Shown: positions 8,757-17,910 of the stretch, one piece after another | Numbering within the stretch: the first letter of the stretch is position 1 | Layout of the letters: every line of letters starts with the position of its first letter | Notes under the pieces: model-generated | Seen by the model: the letters and a program-made list of their open reading frames with translations, nothing else | What the model was told of the DNA's origin: nothing | Database searches by the model: none | Position numbers and translations under genes: made by a program | Assembly (NCBI RefSeq): GCF_036636695.1 | Contig: NZ_JAVWNW010000009.1 | Direction: 5' to 3' (one strand) | Length of the DNA stretch: 64,000 nt | Origin: Anaerorhabdus sp036636695 | GTDB lineage: Bacteria; Bacillota_I; Bacilli_A; Erysipelotrichales; Erysipelotrichaceae

Positions 8757-8785
8757 TTATGAAAAGAAAACAATACTCAATTGAA

Positions 8786-9205
8786 TTATTTTTGAATTTT
8801 TATTTTTAAAAGCTTATTTACGATTTCACCATCTGCATCTGTATGTACGTCTATCATAAATGATCGACCCTCCATATACGGTTTTGCATCTAAAATAAGC
8901 GCTATGATTTCCTTCGGTAAATCTGAACTTTTCGCTAATGTAACCGCCTTTTCTCCAAAAACAAAGTTTATCTTGAAATAACCGTTTAAGGGTATTAGAT
9001 ATAATAAAGTTTGTTTGCCATCCTTTACCACGAGTGTCCATCCAGCAGCTTTACTATAAAATTTCCACTCTTCCAAAATATTATCATCAATTGCGATAAG
9101 TTGTTTTTTAATATTATCCCACAATACTTTTCGACTACCTAAAGCTTCAGAAAGCATTTTCTCATTTGGGACAATTGTTTTTTCTCCAAATATACTTAGT
9201 GACAT
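8786..9205 (-). CDS. DUF3788-family protein
   Basis: A 139-residue soluble protein with the layout of DUF3788: EEWKFYSKAAGWTL, then a LLYLIPLNGYFKINFVFG strand-turn-strand with a Lys/Ala pair, and a C-terminal beta strand. Biochemical function unknown. AGGAG lies seven bases before the ATG, which is inside the end of the AlkC-like gene (ten-base overlap), so both are translated from one message. Confidence 0.7.
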   Translation of the reverse strand: MSLSIFGEKTIVPNEKMLSEALGSRKVLWDNIKKQLIAIDDNILEEWKFYSKAAGWTLVVKDGKQTLLYLIPLNGYFKINFVFGEKAVTLAKSSDLPKEIIALILDAKPYMEGRSFMIDVHTDADGEIVNKLLKIKIQK

Positions 9206-10314
9206 TTTCTTTCTCCTATACCATCTTTCAAGTTGAAGTTTAATGTTCCATATTCCCTTCCATTAACAATCAATGTAATAGAATGAATACCAGGATAATG
9301 TTTTCTTACACTCATGTCAGTGAATGAATGTTTTTTTCTATAAACCTTTTCCATCTTTTCTGGTAATAGAATTTCTGATATTTTAAATATCTTTCTATTT
9401 CTCTTACCACTTGATTTCACAAAATCAATTGCATATTCCAAACGCACTTTTGTTGTAGTCAAAGATGAAATTGTGAATGAAATTAAGATTTCATTTCCTA
9501 TAGAAATAGATGATTCACTTAAAGTAAAATTTTGAATATTAATTGAACTAACATCATTATACCCGAAAATTGCCAATGCTTTTTGATTACCATTTTTAAG
9601 CAGTGTTCTACATCCATGTTTTACTACCCAATTGATATTTTCACTTTTTCCATACCAATCACGCGCAAGCTTTAAAACAAGTTCTGGGTGTGTTTTAGAA
9701 ATATCGTTTAGATTATTTGCGACACTTTTTCGAACATATAGCGATGGGTCATCCTTCAACTGTTCCAGTATTGGAAGAATTGGTGTTGGATCTTTCTTGA
9801 AACTACTCAACGCAAATGCCCATGGCAATGCTGGACGGCATCCTTCCGATGAAAGTCTTCTCACGTGTTCATTGTCATGCATGGACCACGCAATCATTTG
9901 TTTAATCATACGTTCTTCATCATTAACAAGAAATGGTCTTACCGCAAACTCAGCCGATGCATATTCAGTATATGTCGCTAAATCTTCCATTGACACATCA
10001 AAATACATTTCATCTTGTCCATAAAGCTCAACAAATGCCGGAAAGAAAAAACACAAACCATTCATAGAATTGCCATAGTTTGTCACAACTTTATTCAAAA
10101 CATCAAGCGCTTCAATATAATTTTCTGGTAAATATTTCTTTAAATTTACCGCTATTTGATAATATCTATCTTTTAATTCCAAAGTATCCCATGTTTCATT
10201 CATTGTCGTTTTTAAAAAATCTTCTATTTTGAAAGGAACATAAATTGACTGAATATCACAAGCTAGCCTATAAAGTAATTGGTGATTATATACGTCTTTC
10301 AGTAAATCTGGCAT
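9196..10314 (-). CDS. DNA alkylation repair glycosylase, AlkC-like with C-terminal Ig-like domain
   Basis: 372 residues. Residues 1-255 are HEAT-like helical repeats of the AlkC/AlkD superfamily, with family sequences RRLSSEGCRPALPWA and DPSLYVRKSVANNLNDISK, then HGCRTLLKNGN. Residues about 270-370 form a beta-sandwich (IGNEILISFTISS...VRLEYAIDFVK...YPGIHSITLIVNGREYG), like the Ig-like domain that follows the HEAT domain in AlkC proteins. Known AlkC enzymes excise 3-methylcytosine and 3-methyladenine without base flipping. Transcribed with the DUF3788 gene. Two inverted repeats lie upstream. Confidence 0.82.
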   Translation of the reverse strand: MPDLLKDVYNHQLLYRLACDIQSIYVPFKIEDFLKTTMNETWDTLELKDRYYQIAVNLKKYLPENYIEALDVLNKVVTNYGNSMNGLCFFFPAFVELYGQDEMYFDVSMEDLATYTEYASAEFAVRPFLVNDEERMIKQMIAWSMHDNEHVRRLSSEGCRPALPWAFALSSFKKDPTPILPILEQLKDDPSLYVRKSVANNLNDISKTHPELVLKLARDWYGKSENINWVVKHGCRTLLKNGNQKALAIFGYNDVSSINIQNFTLSESSISIGNEILISFTISSLTTTKVRLEYAIDFVKSSGKRNRKIFKISEILLPEKMEKVYRKKHSFTDMSVRKHYPGIHSITLIVNGREYGTLNFNLKDGIGERKCH

Positions 10315-10331
10315 ATGTAAACATTCCTTTC

Positions 10332-10381
10332 TGATATGGTTTTAAAATCATATCACACTAACCATGACATCCTTTGTCATG
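10332..10381 (-). promoter_or_regulatory. Two inverted repeats upstream of the alkC-like gene
   Basis: TGATATG-N10-CATATCA (10332-10355) and CATGACA-N5-TGTCATG (10363-10381) lie 18-67 bases before the ATG. A TATGAT (-10 like, 10352-10347) sits in the first repeat and no good -35 is present. This suggests regulator-dependent transcription, perhaps induced by alkylation stress. Confidence 0.4.
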
Positions 10382-10388
10382 TACTTTA

Positions 10389-11132
10389 TTAATTTTTATC
10401 TTTTATAAATACAAATTCATATTCATTTGATAGCTCTTCACTAAACTTAAATCCACTTTCACTAAATTGTTTTATTCCCATTATAGTTCTAACATTGTTT
10501 GTAGCTAAATATCGTACCATTGCTCCTCTTGCCATCTTAGCAAGCGTTCCTTTAACAATTACTTTATTATCTTTAAATTCACCAAAAATACAAGTAATCA
10601 TCTTCGTCTGCAAGTGCTTTTCAACAACATCACTATATTCTTTTGAAGCTAAATTCAAAATAAAATCTTTTTCATTATCTAGTTGACTTGCTATTTTTGT
10701 CCCCCAAAATTCATACAATGTTTTATGTTTCTTATGATTTATTTTTGCTTGCATCTCTAAGCGATATTGTACAACACTATCGGTTGGTCTCAACATCCCA
10801 TACAAGCCACTTAAAATAATTAAGTTCTCATTCACATAGTTCCATTCTTCATCTGTAAAAATATGTGGTGCCATCGCTTGATATTGTAACCCTTGATAAG
10901 TTACAAGAGCCATCATGTTTGCTTCATCTATTTTATTGGTATGAAATCTTTCATGATTTAATGATACAAGTTGATCATTACATTTTAGTATCTTTTTTAA
11001 TTCACTTTTAGAACATGATTTCATATAGTGATGTAGCTCCTTCGCCTCACTTAAAAAAAGTGGCGAGGTACTTGGAGTGAATTCGTCACTTGTATCAATC
11101 ATTTTCTTTGCTGGAGAAATAATTATTTTCAT
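10389..11132 (-). CDS. yaaA: Peroxide stress protein YaaA (DUF328/UPF0246)
   Basis: 247 residues starting with the family hallmark MKIIISPAKKM and containing FTPSTSPLF, ALVTYQGLQY, ILSGLYGMLRPTD, YRLEM and INLASKEY-like NLASKEYSDVV. Length is normal for YaaA. The family limits iron-driven oxidative DNA damage and has a DNA-binding fold. AAAGGTGA precedes the ATG. A single gene with its own transcript, near the alkylation repair pair. Confidence 0.92.
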   Translation of the reverse strand: MKIIISPAKKMIDTSDEFTPSTSPLFLSEAKELHHYMKSCSKSELKKILKCNDQLVSLNHERFHTNKIDEANMMALVTYQGLQYQAMAPHIFTDEEWNYVNENLIILSGLYGMLRPTDSVVQYRLEMQAKINHKKHKTLYEFWGTKIASQLDNEKDFILNLASKEYSDVVEKHLQTKMITCIFGEFKDNKVIVKGTLAKMARGAMVRYLATNNVRTIMGIKQFSESGFKFSEELSNEYEFVFIKDKN

Positions 11133-11258
11133 TTTATCACCTTTCCTATTTTACCATAAGTTTCCTAAAAACTCTTTATTCTACAAATTTTACTTCACTC
11201 ACTATTCAATATGTTTAGCATTATTAAATTTGTAGTATAATAGTTTCGAGGTAATCAA

Positions 11259-12260
11259 ATGAAGAAAAATTATAACGCCATAGACTTGATGAAATTCGTT
11301 TCAGCTTTCTTGGTTATTCTAGTACATACATATCCTTTTTATACTAGCGTTCCTACCCTTGGATTTATTTCCAGTAACATTGTTGGTAGGGTCGTAATTC
11401 CATTCTTTTTTATCGCGGCTGGATATTTCTTTCAAAAAGGAAATCCAACACCTGAACGTTTTAAAAAGTATGTATTTAAGCTTGTTAAGCTTTATTTAAT
11501 CTGGAGTATCCTTTATATTCCACTAGGAATTCACTTATTAAATGGATATATGGAAATGACCCCCGTACTTTGGGCAGCGGGTTCATTTCTAGCACTTGTT
11601 AATTTTGGCACTTATTTTCACTTATGGTATATGGCAGCACTTATTTTTGCAATTGTATTTTGTTATTTCTATTTAAAGAAATTTTCAATTAAGTCATTGT
11701 TAATTATTGGGGCAATCTTATTTACTATTGGATGTCTTGAAACATACTATGGTTTTATTCCTGAAGGAATGATTAAACAAGGATTTAATATTTATCTAGC
11801 TTTATTCTTTACAACACGAAATGGTCTTTTCTTTGGAATTTTATTTGTATCCATGGGTATGTTTATTGCAAAGAATAATATCCAAGATAAAATTAAAAAA
11901 CCATGGATATTTTCTGGAATATTCTTTATTGCTTTGTGCGTAGAAGCTTTCGCAATACGTTCACTTGGATCTGCTATCGATTATAACTTTTATTTTATGG
12001 TAGTACCTTTTAGTTTTTTCTGGTTTATTTCACTGGCAACTACGCAGTTGAATTGGAAGTGGAATTTTGCAGATTTACGAGAATATAGTGTGATTATTTA
12101 TTTCAGTCATGGAATTTTCTTAGAATTAGTTCCCATACTTCTTGATTTATTTCATGTTGGATTTTATTTCGATAGCGGTATTTTCAGACTTATCTCCGTT
12201 CTTATCCCAACTTTAATTCTGTCCTATATCATTAAACATTATATTCCATTCTTAAGATAA
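11259..12260 (+). CDS. Membrane acyltransferase, Acyltransferase_3 family
   Basis: 333 residues with about ten hydrophobic helices. The N-terminal YNAIDLMKFVSAFLVILVHT is the family hallmark, including the catalytic-type His at the end of helix 1, and FHLWYMAALI lies in the middle. These enzymes O-acylate cell-surface sugars or lipids, or in VanT act as the transporter half of a serine racemase; here there is no racemase domain. TATAAT lies at 11236-11241, close to the start, with a weak -35, implying a very short leader. The target is unknown. Confidence 0.8.
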   Translation: MKKNYNAIDLMKFVSAFLVILVHTYPFYTSVPTLGFISSNIVGRVVIPFFFIAAGYFFQKGNPTPERFKKYVFKLVKLYLIWSILYIPLGIHLLNGYMEMTPVLWAAGSFLALVNFGTYFHLWYMAALIFAIVFCYFYLKKFSIKSLLIIGAILFTIGCLETYYGFIPEGMIKQGFNIYLALFFTTRNGLFFGILFVSMGMFIAKNNIQDKIKKPWIFSGIFFIALCVEAFAIRSLGSAIDYNFYFMVVPFSFFWFISLATTQLNWKWNFADLREYSVIIYFSHGIFLELVPILLDLFHVGFYFDSGIFRLISVLIPTLILSYIIKHYIPFLR

Positions 12261-12279
12261 GCTGATGCTTATCTTTTTT
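12256..12279 (+). terminator. Terminator of the acyltransferase gene
   Basis: GATAAGC-TGAT-GCTTATC followed by six Ts. It overlaps the stop codon of the gene. Confidence 0.85.
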
Positions 12280-12280
12280 A

Positions 12281-12312
12281 AAATAAAAAGACAAATATTT
12301 ACTATCTGTCTT
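12281..12312 (-). terminator. Terminator of the AEC carrier gene
   Basis: On the minus strand AAGACA ... TGTCTT followed by TTTATTTTA directly after the stop at 12314. Confidence 0.65.
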
Positions 12313-12313
12313 A

Positions 12314-13228
12314 TTACCAAATCATTTGTGCAAGTATTGTTACCATTGGAATAGTTACAATACAAGCTAATGTTGTAAATGAAATCATATGTGCTGCACT
12401 AGTATAATTATATCCAAATCGTTGAGCAAGTATCGCTAACGTATTGGCACTTGGTACACTATTAACAACCAACACAATTAATTTTAGTGTCATATATTCA
12501 TTAGGAATAAATTTTAAGAATACAATTGTAAGCAGTGGAATAACTAATAAACGATTCATTGCTACAATATAATATTTCTTACTTGTGAATAATTTAAAGA
12601 TTGAATCCTTCGCAAGATATGTTCCTAATACAATCATACTTAATGGTGTATTCATTGATCCAATACTCTTAAATACATCCACAACAATTACAGGTAATTC
12701 AAGTGGTGTACAATACAACAATAATCCAATAATTACCGCAATTGTATTAGGATTCATCAATACTTTTTTTATTGATACTTCTTTCTTATCATTTGTCATT
12801 AAATAAATACCGTATGTCCACACAAGAATAATAAATGTGACAACATAAGCACTCAAGTAAAATACTGCATCTTGCCCAAACATCGCAACAATAATAGGAA
12901 TTCCAATAAATGATGCATTTGAAAAGATACATGCAAACTTTTCTAAAATTTGTTCCTTCTTATATACAATCCCTGCATAAACAATACCAATTGTAATCGC
13001 AACGATACTTAATGCAAATGCTATTCCTAAATACTGAAATTCCTGAATATTGAATTCGCGAATAAAGGATGTTACAAGTACACTTGGAATAACATACATG
13101 AGCAAGAAATTTCCAAGTTGTTTGACAACTTCATCATCAAATAATTTTTTCTTATATAAATAATACCCAACACCCATCAACATGAACATTTTAAGTATTT
13201 GTAATAATAATGGTAATAGTATATCCAT
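12314..13228 (-). CDS. AEC-family membrane transporter
   Basis: 304 residues and about ten membrane helices in two inverted halves of five, as in the auxin efflux carrier (AEC) family. Recognisable segments are LMGVGYYLYKKKLFD near residue 16, FASIFSNASFIGIP-like FACIFSNASFIGIPI, and LVVNSVPSANTLAILAQRFGYN in the second half. In bacteria AEC proteins carry malate, malonate or other small organic acids. It starts two bases after the M42 peptidase stop, so the two are co-transcribed; export or uptake of peptide-derived products is conceivable. Confidence 0.85.
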   Translation of the reverse strand: MDILLPLLLQILKMFMLMGVGYYLYKKKLFDDEVVKQLGNFLLMYVIPSVLVTSFIREFNIQEFQYLGIAFALSIVAITIGIVYAGIVYKKEQILEKFACIFSNASFIGIPIIVAMFGQDAVFYLSAYVVTFIILVWTYGIYLMTNDKKEVSIKKVLMNPNTIAVIIGLLLYCTPLELPVIVVDVFKSIGSMNTPLSMIVLGTYLAKDSIFKLFTSKKYYIVAMNRLLVIPLLTIVFLKFIPNEYMTLKLIVLVVNSVPSANTLAILAQRFGYNYTSAAHMISFTTLACIVTIPMVTILAQMIW

Positions 13229-13230
13229 GC

Positions 13231-14262
13231 TTATTGTTTAATATACTCAAGCACTAGCTTAACACTTGATTCAACCGCTTGAATATGACTTCTTTCCATT
13301 CCATGACTCGCATGGACACCAGGACCAATTAAGGCACCACGTATATTATTAGATGAACTTAATGCTGTCGATACATCTGATCCATACATAGGATAAATAT
13401 CCACTGCATAACTTAGTTTTTCTTTTTTTGCTATCTCAATCAATTTATTTGTCATCTCATAATCATAAGGTCCACTGCTATCTTTTGCACAAATAGATAC
13501 ATCATATTCAGTGCATGCAAGATCTAATCCAATACATCCCATATCTACACCAAGTAACTCTTGAATATCCATAGGAATCCATGAACCACCATGACCTACT
13601 TCTTCATAGACAGTAATCATAAAATATGTTTTCTTTGCAGGAACAATTTTATTTGTTGCCATTGATTCAAGAACACTGAATAAAATAGCTACACTTAACT
13701 TATCATCCAAGAATCGTGATTTAATAAATCCACTTTTTGTAATTTCAGTTTTGGTATCGATTGCAATAAAGTCTCCATTACAGATTCCTAGTTTTTCTAC
13801 ATCTTCTTTTGATTTTACAATTTCATCAATACGAATTTCCATTGTATCTTGATCACGTTGCAAAGTACCTGCATCTTTATATACATGAATACTTGGTGAT
13901 GTACTTAATATTGTTCCCGTAAAAACTTTTCCTTCACGCGTATAAATACGACAATATTCTCCATCTAATGTATTCATAATTGGTCCACCAACCTTTGTTA
14001 CAGCTAATTTACCATCACTTTTAATTGAGCGAACCATTAATCCCAATGTATCTGTATGCGCACATACACCACGTGCACCTTCTTTTTTCTTTCCTTCCAC
14101 TTCAATAATTAAATTTCCCTTTTGTGTTAATGAAGTTTTATAGCCTAAACGCTCTGCTTCTTTTTTCAAAAAATCTATCGCATGAAAAGTAAATCCTGAA
14201 GGACTATCAATTTTAAGGATTTTTTCTGCAATATCAAGTGTGTACTTTTTATTGAATTTCAT
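13231..14262 (-). CDS. M42-family metallo-aminopeptidase
   Basis: 343 residues, the usual size for M42 (glutamyl aminopeptidase / PepA-like / deblocking aminopeptidase). Metal and catalytic residues are visible in VCAHTDTLGLMV, KSRFLDDKLSVAIL, ITVYEEVGHGG (catalytic Glu pair), GLDLACTEYD and the C-terminal HASHGMERSH. Expected to be a cytoplasmic oligomer cleaving N-terminal residues from short peptides. The start overlaps the end of the GNAT gene by 14 bases. Confidence 0.9.
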   Translation of the reverse strand: MKFNKKYTLDIAEKILKIDSPSGFTFHAIDFLKKEAERLGYKTSLTQKGNLIIEVEGKKKEGARGVCAHTDTLGLMVRSIKSDGKLAVTKVGGPIMNTLDGEYCRIYTREGKVFTGTILSTSPSIHVYKDAGTLQRDQDTMEIRIDEIVKSKEDVEKLGICNGDFIAIDTKTEITKSGFIKSRFLDDKLSVAILFSVLESMATNKIVPAKKTYFMITVYEEVGHGGSWIPMDIQELLGVDMGCIGLDLACTEYDVSICAKDSSGPYDYEMTNKLIEIAKKEKLSYAVDIYPMYGSDVSTALSSSNNIRGALIGPGVHASHGMERSHIQAVESSVKLVLEYIKQ

Positions 14263-14764
14263 TTTCTATCTCCTTTTCATAAGCAATTCTAGGCGCATTA
14301 TCCATTACATAAATGACACCACATTGCTTAAACCCATTTTTTTCAATACATCTGCGCATTGAACTATTTTTCTCATGAGTATCAACCCTTATATAGTTTA
14401 CACCATTCTTGTAGGCTTGTAACTGTGCAAAATTGAAAAATTCAGTAGCTAATCCTTTTCCCTTACACTTTGGGTCGATTGCAATTCGATGAATTACTGC
14501 ATAGGGCTTATCTGCTAACCATTGCCCTTCTATTACTTTATAATATTTATCTTCCTCAAAAGATATCATACAAGAACCAACAATTTTGTCTTCATCAACC
14601 ATGACATAATTATTCCCACTTACAATATCCATAGTTATTACTTCTATATTAGGATATCCATTTTGCCATTGGGGCACTTCTTGTTCTTTTAAGTAGGCTT
14701 GAGCATATTGAATGATTTTATAGATTTCCTCTTTATCTTTTAGTTCAGCTTTTCTTATTTCCAT
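14249..14764 (-). CDS. GNAT-family N-acetyltransferase
   Basis: 171 residues with the acetyl-CoA fold. IHRIAIDPKCKGKGLATEFF is the motif A pyrophosphate-binding loop (R/Q-x-x-G-x-G/A), followed by INYIRVDTHEKN-like VNYIRVDTHEKNSSM and the motif B region CIEKNGFKQCGVIY. AGGAG stands six bases before the ATG. First gene of a transcript with the M42 peptidase and AEC carrier. The acceptor is unknown; a free amino group on an amino acid or peptide fits the context. Confidence 0.85.
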   Translation of the reverse strand: MEIRKAELKDKEEIYKIIQYAQAYLKEQEVPQWQNGYPNIEVITMDIVSGNNYVMVDEDKIVGSCMISFEEDKYYKVIEGQWLADKPYAVIHRIAIDPKCKGKGLATEFFNFAQLQAYKNGVNYIRVDTHEKNSSMRRCIEKNGFKQCGVIYVMDNAPRIAYEKEIENEIQ

Positions 14765-14817
14765 AACTATCTCCTATTTGGTCGGTTTTAATTATATCAA
14801 ACTTTAGCTATTTAAAT

Positions 14818-14855
14818 AGAAAAGAAGAAGCGATTTCTTTCGAAATTACTTCTTC
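14818..14855 (-). terminator. Terminator of the EIIA-licT-nanE-EIICB operon
   Basis: On the minus strand GAAGAAGTAATTTC-GAAA-GAAATCGCTTCTTC followed by TTTTC, 20 bases after the EIICB stop. Confidence 0.85.
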
Positions 14856-14874
14856 CATTACTTACTATTTATTT

Positions 14875-16383
14875 TTAGTCATCAATTCCTAGTATTTCTA
14901 CGATGATATTTTTATAAAGGATTGCTTTAGCACCGTAAATGGCTTGTATTCCACCACTTACTTCAAGAACATCTGTTGCACCAATCTTTTTCAACTCATC
15001 TTTTTTAACTTTACTAACATCTTTTACCGATACTCTTAAGCGAGTAATACATGCATCCACATCTTCAATATTTTCTGCACCACCTAAGGCTTCAATAATA
15101 AGAACTGCTTCTTCTTTCAAAGTATCTTTTGTTGTAATTTTAATTTCTTCATTGTCATCAATCATATCATCATCACCACGTCCTGGTGTTGGAATATTGA
15201 ATTTTGTAATACAGAATCTAAATACTCCATAATACAAGAATGACCATGCAATCCCTAATGGAATTTGAATCATCCAGTTTGTAAATGCGTTACCTTGTAA
15301 TACTCCAAATAAGGTAAAATCAATTACTCCTCCTGAGAATGTATTCCCAATTGCGATATTCAAAATATCTGCAATAAAGAATGATACGCCATCTAAGAAA
15401 GCATGAATTACATATAACCATGGCGCAACAAATAAGAACATAAATTCAATTGGTTCAGTGATACCAGTAATAAAACTTGTTAATGCAACCCCAATAAATA
15501 ATCCTTTGTATTTATTTCTACGATCTTTTGGAACACAGTGATACATTGCCAAACATGCTGCTGGTAAACCAAACATCATTGTAGAGAAACGTCCTGCAAA
15601 GAAACGTGTTCCTTCTGTAAATAGACCAACATGTGTTGGGTCGGCAAGTTGTGCGAAGAAAATCTTTTGAGCTCCTTCTACCATTACTCCTGCAACCATT
15701 TCAGTACCACCAAGAGCAGTATACCAGAACATTGGATAAATCATATGATGTAAACCAACTGCTCCACATAAACGCATTAAGAAGCCATAGAAGAATGTTC
15801 CTACTGGACCAGCTTTTGAAATAACATCTCCTGTACTAATTAATAAGTTTTGGAATGGCGGCCATATTAGGAAGAAAATTGCTCCTACAAAGATTGCCGC
15901 AAATGAAGTAACAATTGGTACAAATCGTGATCCACCAAAGAATCCTAAAGCTGATGGTAATTGAATATTTTGATATCTATTGTGTAACCAAACAGCTACA
16001 CTTCCAATGAAAATTGCACCAACGACTCCTGTGTCAATTGGATTTCCACCTGGATTAAAAATTGCCAATAATGATGCAATTGATGCATTCATAACTAGGA
16101 ATCCTACAACTCCCGCAAGTGCTGCAGTTCCTTTGTCTCTTTTAGCCAAACCAATACATAAACCGATACATAATAATAATGCTAAATTTGCGAATACAAT
16201 ATTCCCAGCACCACTCATTACTTGGAAAATAGCTTGTAAGAATGGAACATTAAGAACAGGATAAGCCGCAATCGTTGTTGGGTTTGATAAAGCTCCACCA
16301 ATACCTAATAGTAATCCAGCTGCAGGCAAGATTGCTATTGGTAGCATAAATGCTTTACCAATTTTTTGTAATGTTTTAAACAT
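14875..16383 (-). CDS. PTS glucose-family EIICB permease, probable amino-sugar type
   Basis: 502 residues. Residues 1-390 are the EIIC membrane domain of the glucose/maltose/GlcNAc family (FMLPIAILPAAGLLLGIGG near residue 12, LHHMIYPMFWYTALGG, and the substrate-loop signature GITEPIEFMFLFVAPW). Residues about 415-502 are EIIB, with the phosphorylated Cys in DVDACITRLRVSVKD. No EIIA domain is attached; that is encoded separately at 17903. Co-transcription with N-acetylmannosamine-6-phosphate epimerase suggests ManNAc or another sialic-acid-derived sugar, but glucose or a glucoside is not excluded. Confidence 0.85.
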   Translation of the reverse strand: MFKTLQKIGKAFMLPIAILPAAGLLLGIGGALSNPTTIAAYPVLNVPFLQAIFQVMSGAGNIVFANLALLLCIGLCIGLAKRDKGTAALAGVVGFLVMNASIASLLAIFNPGGNPIDTGVVGAIFIGSVAVWLHNRYQNIQLPSALGFFGGSRFVPIVTSFAAIFVGAIFFLIWPPFQNLLISTGDVISKAGPVGTFFYGFLMRLCGAVGLHHMIYPMFWYTALGGTEMVAGVMVEGAQKIFFAQLADPTHVGLFTEGTRFFAGRFSTMMFGLPAACLAMYHCVPKDRRNKYKGLFIGVALTSFITGITEPIEFMFLFVAPWLYVIHAFLDGVSFFIADILNIAIGNTFSGGVIDFTLFGVLQGNAFTNWMIQIPLGIAWSFLYYGVFRFCITKFNIPTPGRGDDDMIDDNEEIKITTKDTLKEEAVLIIEALGGAENIEDVDACITRLRVSVKDVSKVKKDELKKIGATDVLEVSGGIQAIYGAKAILYKNIIVEILGIDD

Positions 16384-16394
16384 AGTTATCCTCC

Positions 16395-17060
16395 TTATTT
16401 TAAAGCGTTTACGAATCTCTCTGTGATTTGCTTAGGGCGTGTAATTGCTCCACCAACTACCGCTGCATAGGCGCCTAATTCTATACATGCAGCTAAATCT
16501 TCTGGTGTATTAATTTTCCCTTCCGCAATCAATGGCACATGAACGCTTTTTGCCACCTCTTTTAATAAATCAAAATTAGGACCATCTATATTTTTTGAAT
16601 AAGATGTATACCCACAAAGTGTTGTTGACACAACATCAAATCCTAATTTTTCTGCCTCAATACATTCTTCTAGTGTTGAACAATCCGCCATTGCTAATCG
16701 ATTGTTTTGATGAATATAATCAACTAAATCTTGAAGTTTTTCACCATGTGGACGAATGCGCTTTGTCGCATCCAACGCAATCATTTCACATCCCGTTTCT
16801 AACAATTCATCTACTTCTTTTTTTGTTGGTGTTATATATACTTCACTACCTTCATAGTTACGTTTCACAATCCCAATAATCGGCAAGTCGCAAACCTTTT
16901 CAATTTCTAGAATATCTTCTTTTGATTGTGCTCGAATCGCAACCGCACCACCCTCTTTTGCTGCAACTGCCATTCTAGACATGATATAGCTACTAAATAA
17001 AGGTTCATCTGGTAATGCTTGGCATGATACTATTAATTTTCCCTTGATTTTATCTAACAT
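16395..17060 (-). CDS. nanE: N-acetylmannosamine-6-phosphate 2-epimerase
   Basis: 221-residue TIM barrel converting ManNAc-6-P to GlcNAc-6-P. Family sequences seen: LIVSCQALPDEPLF at the start, IIGIVKRNY, ITPTKKEVDELLETGCEMIALDAT (catalytic Lys/Asp strand), ADCSTLEECIEAEKLGFDVVSTTLCGYT and LIAEGKINTPEDL. Length is normal. It overlaps the antiterminator gene by 11 bases and precedes EIICB by 11. No other nan gene is in the window. Confidence 0.93.
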   Translation of the reverse strand: MLDKIKGKLIVSCQALPDEPLFSSYIMSRMAVAAKEGGAVAIRAQSKEDILEIEKVCDLPIIGIVKRNYEGSEVYITPTKKEVDELLETGCEMIALDATKRIRPHGEKLQDLVDYIHQNNRLAMADCSTLEECIEAEKLGFDVVSTTLCGYTSYSKNIDGPNFDLLKEVAKSVHVPLIAEGKINTPEDLAACIELGAYAAVVGGAITRPKQITERFVNALK

Positions 17061-17910
17061 AATTTCTACCCTCTTCTAATCTCGTTATTATATTTTGAAT
17101 ATGTAATGTCAAATAGCCAATTTCTCCATCATGTAGTTGCAATCCAAATTGATTTTCAATCATTCTTGAAAGATTAAATGCTAATTGATATGTTTCAGGA
17201 AGTTGGTTTTTTAAACTCTCCAAAATCGGATTATTCAATGTTTGTTTTTTCTCCGCTCGTTCCAATGCAAATTTTAAATGTGTTACTAATCGCATTCTCT
17301 CTAAACTACCATTGGGAATTGTTTGCTTTACACTTTCTTCAATATAATTAATACAATCATTAATTATCTGCATATATAAAGCTGACTTTGATGCATTCTC
17401 ACGATTGAGTGCCGCATGTACATGTAATGTAATAAATCCCGCTTCAACCTCTGGCAATTGAATATTTAATTTTTCATTAATCATCGCAAGTGCGTCTTGT
17501 GCAAAACTATATTCCTTTTCGTACATCACACTAAACTCTTCAAGAAAAATATTATTTACTCTTACATTATTTTTTAAGCGATATATCGAAAAATTAAGAT
17601 GATCTAGTAATGCAATATGAATGTACTCATCATAACGATTCCCAAAACGTTGTTCCATTACATTTATCAATTCTTCAACAATCACAATCAATTGTTCATC
17701 ACATCGAGAAAGTAAATCTAAGTATTGATTAATCTTCTTATTATCTTTTCTAAAATAAACTTTTTCTATTTTATCTTCGCCTAAAAAATCACCACTACTC
17801 TTTTGAAACCCAATACCTTTTCCAACTACAATACATTCCTGTTCATTTTGAATATCTAAACACAGGACTATGTTATTATTTAAAACTTTTTTGATTTGAT
17901 AGTTATTCAT
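17050..17910 (-). CDS. BglG/LicT-family transcription antiterminator
   Basis: 286 residues: an N-terminal RNA-binding CAT domain (about 1-55, NYQIKKVLNNNIVLC and VVGKGIGFQKSSGD), then two PRDs. PRD1 has its regulatory His in HIALLDHLNFSIYR and ITLHVHAALN. PRD2 has RLVTHLKFALER and GYLTLHIQNII. It should bind the RAT at 18457-18487 and prevent termination at 18424-18459, with activity set by EIIB and HPr phosphorylation. The ATG at 17910 overlaps the EIIA stop; a GTG at 17922 is the alternative. The gene lies inside the operon it controls. Confidence 0.9.
   Translation of the reverse strand: MNNYQIKKVLNNNIVLCLDIQNEQECIVVGKGIGFQKSSGDFLGEDKIEKVYFRKDNKKINQYLDLLSRCDEQLIVIVEELINVMEQRFGNRYDEYIHIALLDHLNFSIYRLKNNVRVNNIFLEEFSVMYEKEYSFAQDALAMINEKLNIQLPEVEAGFITLHVHAALNRENASKSALYMQIINDCINYIEESVKQTIPNGSLERMRLVTHLKFALERAEKKQTLNNPILESLKNQLPETYQLAFNLSRMIENQFGLQLHDGEIGYLTLHIQNIITRLEEGRNYVR

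Noticed and set aside
12400..13228. AEC carrier as an auxin transporter
   Set aside because: The family name is historical; bacterial members move small organic acids and nothing here indicates auxin.
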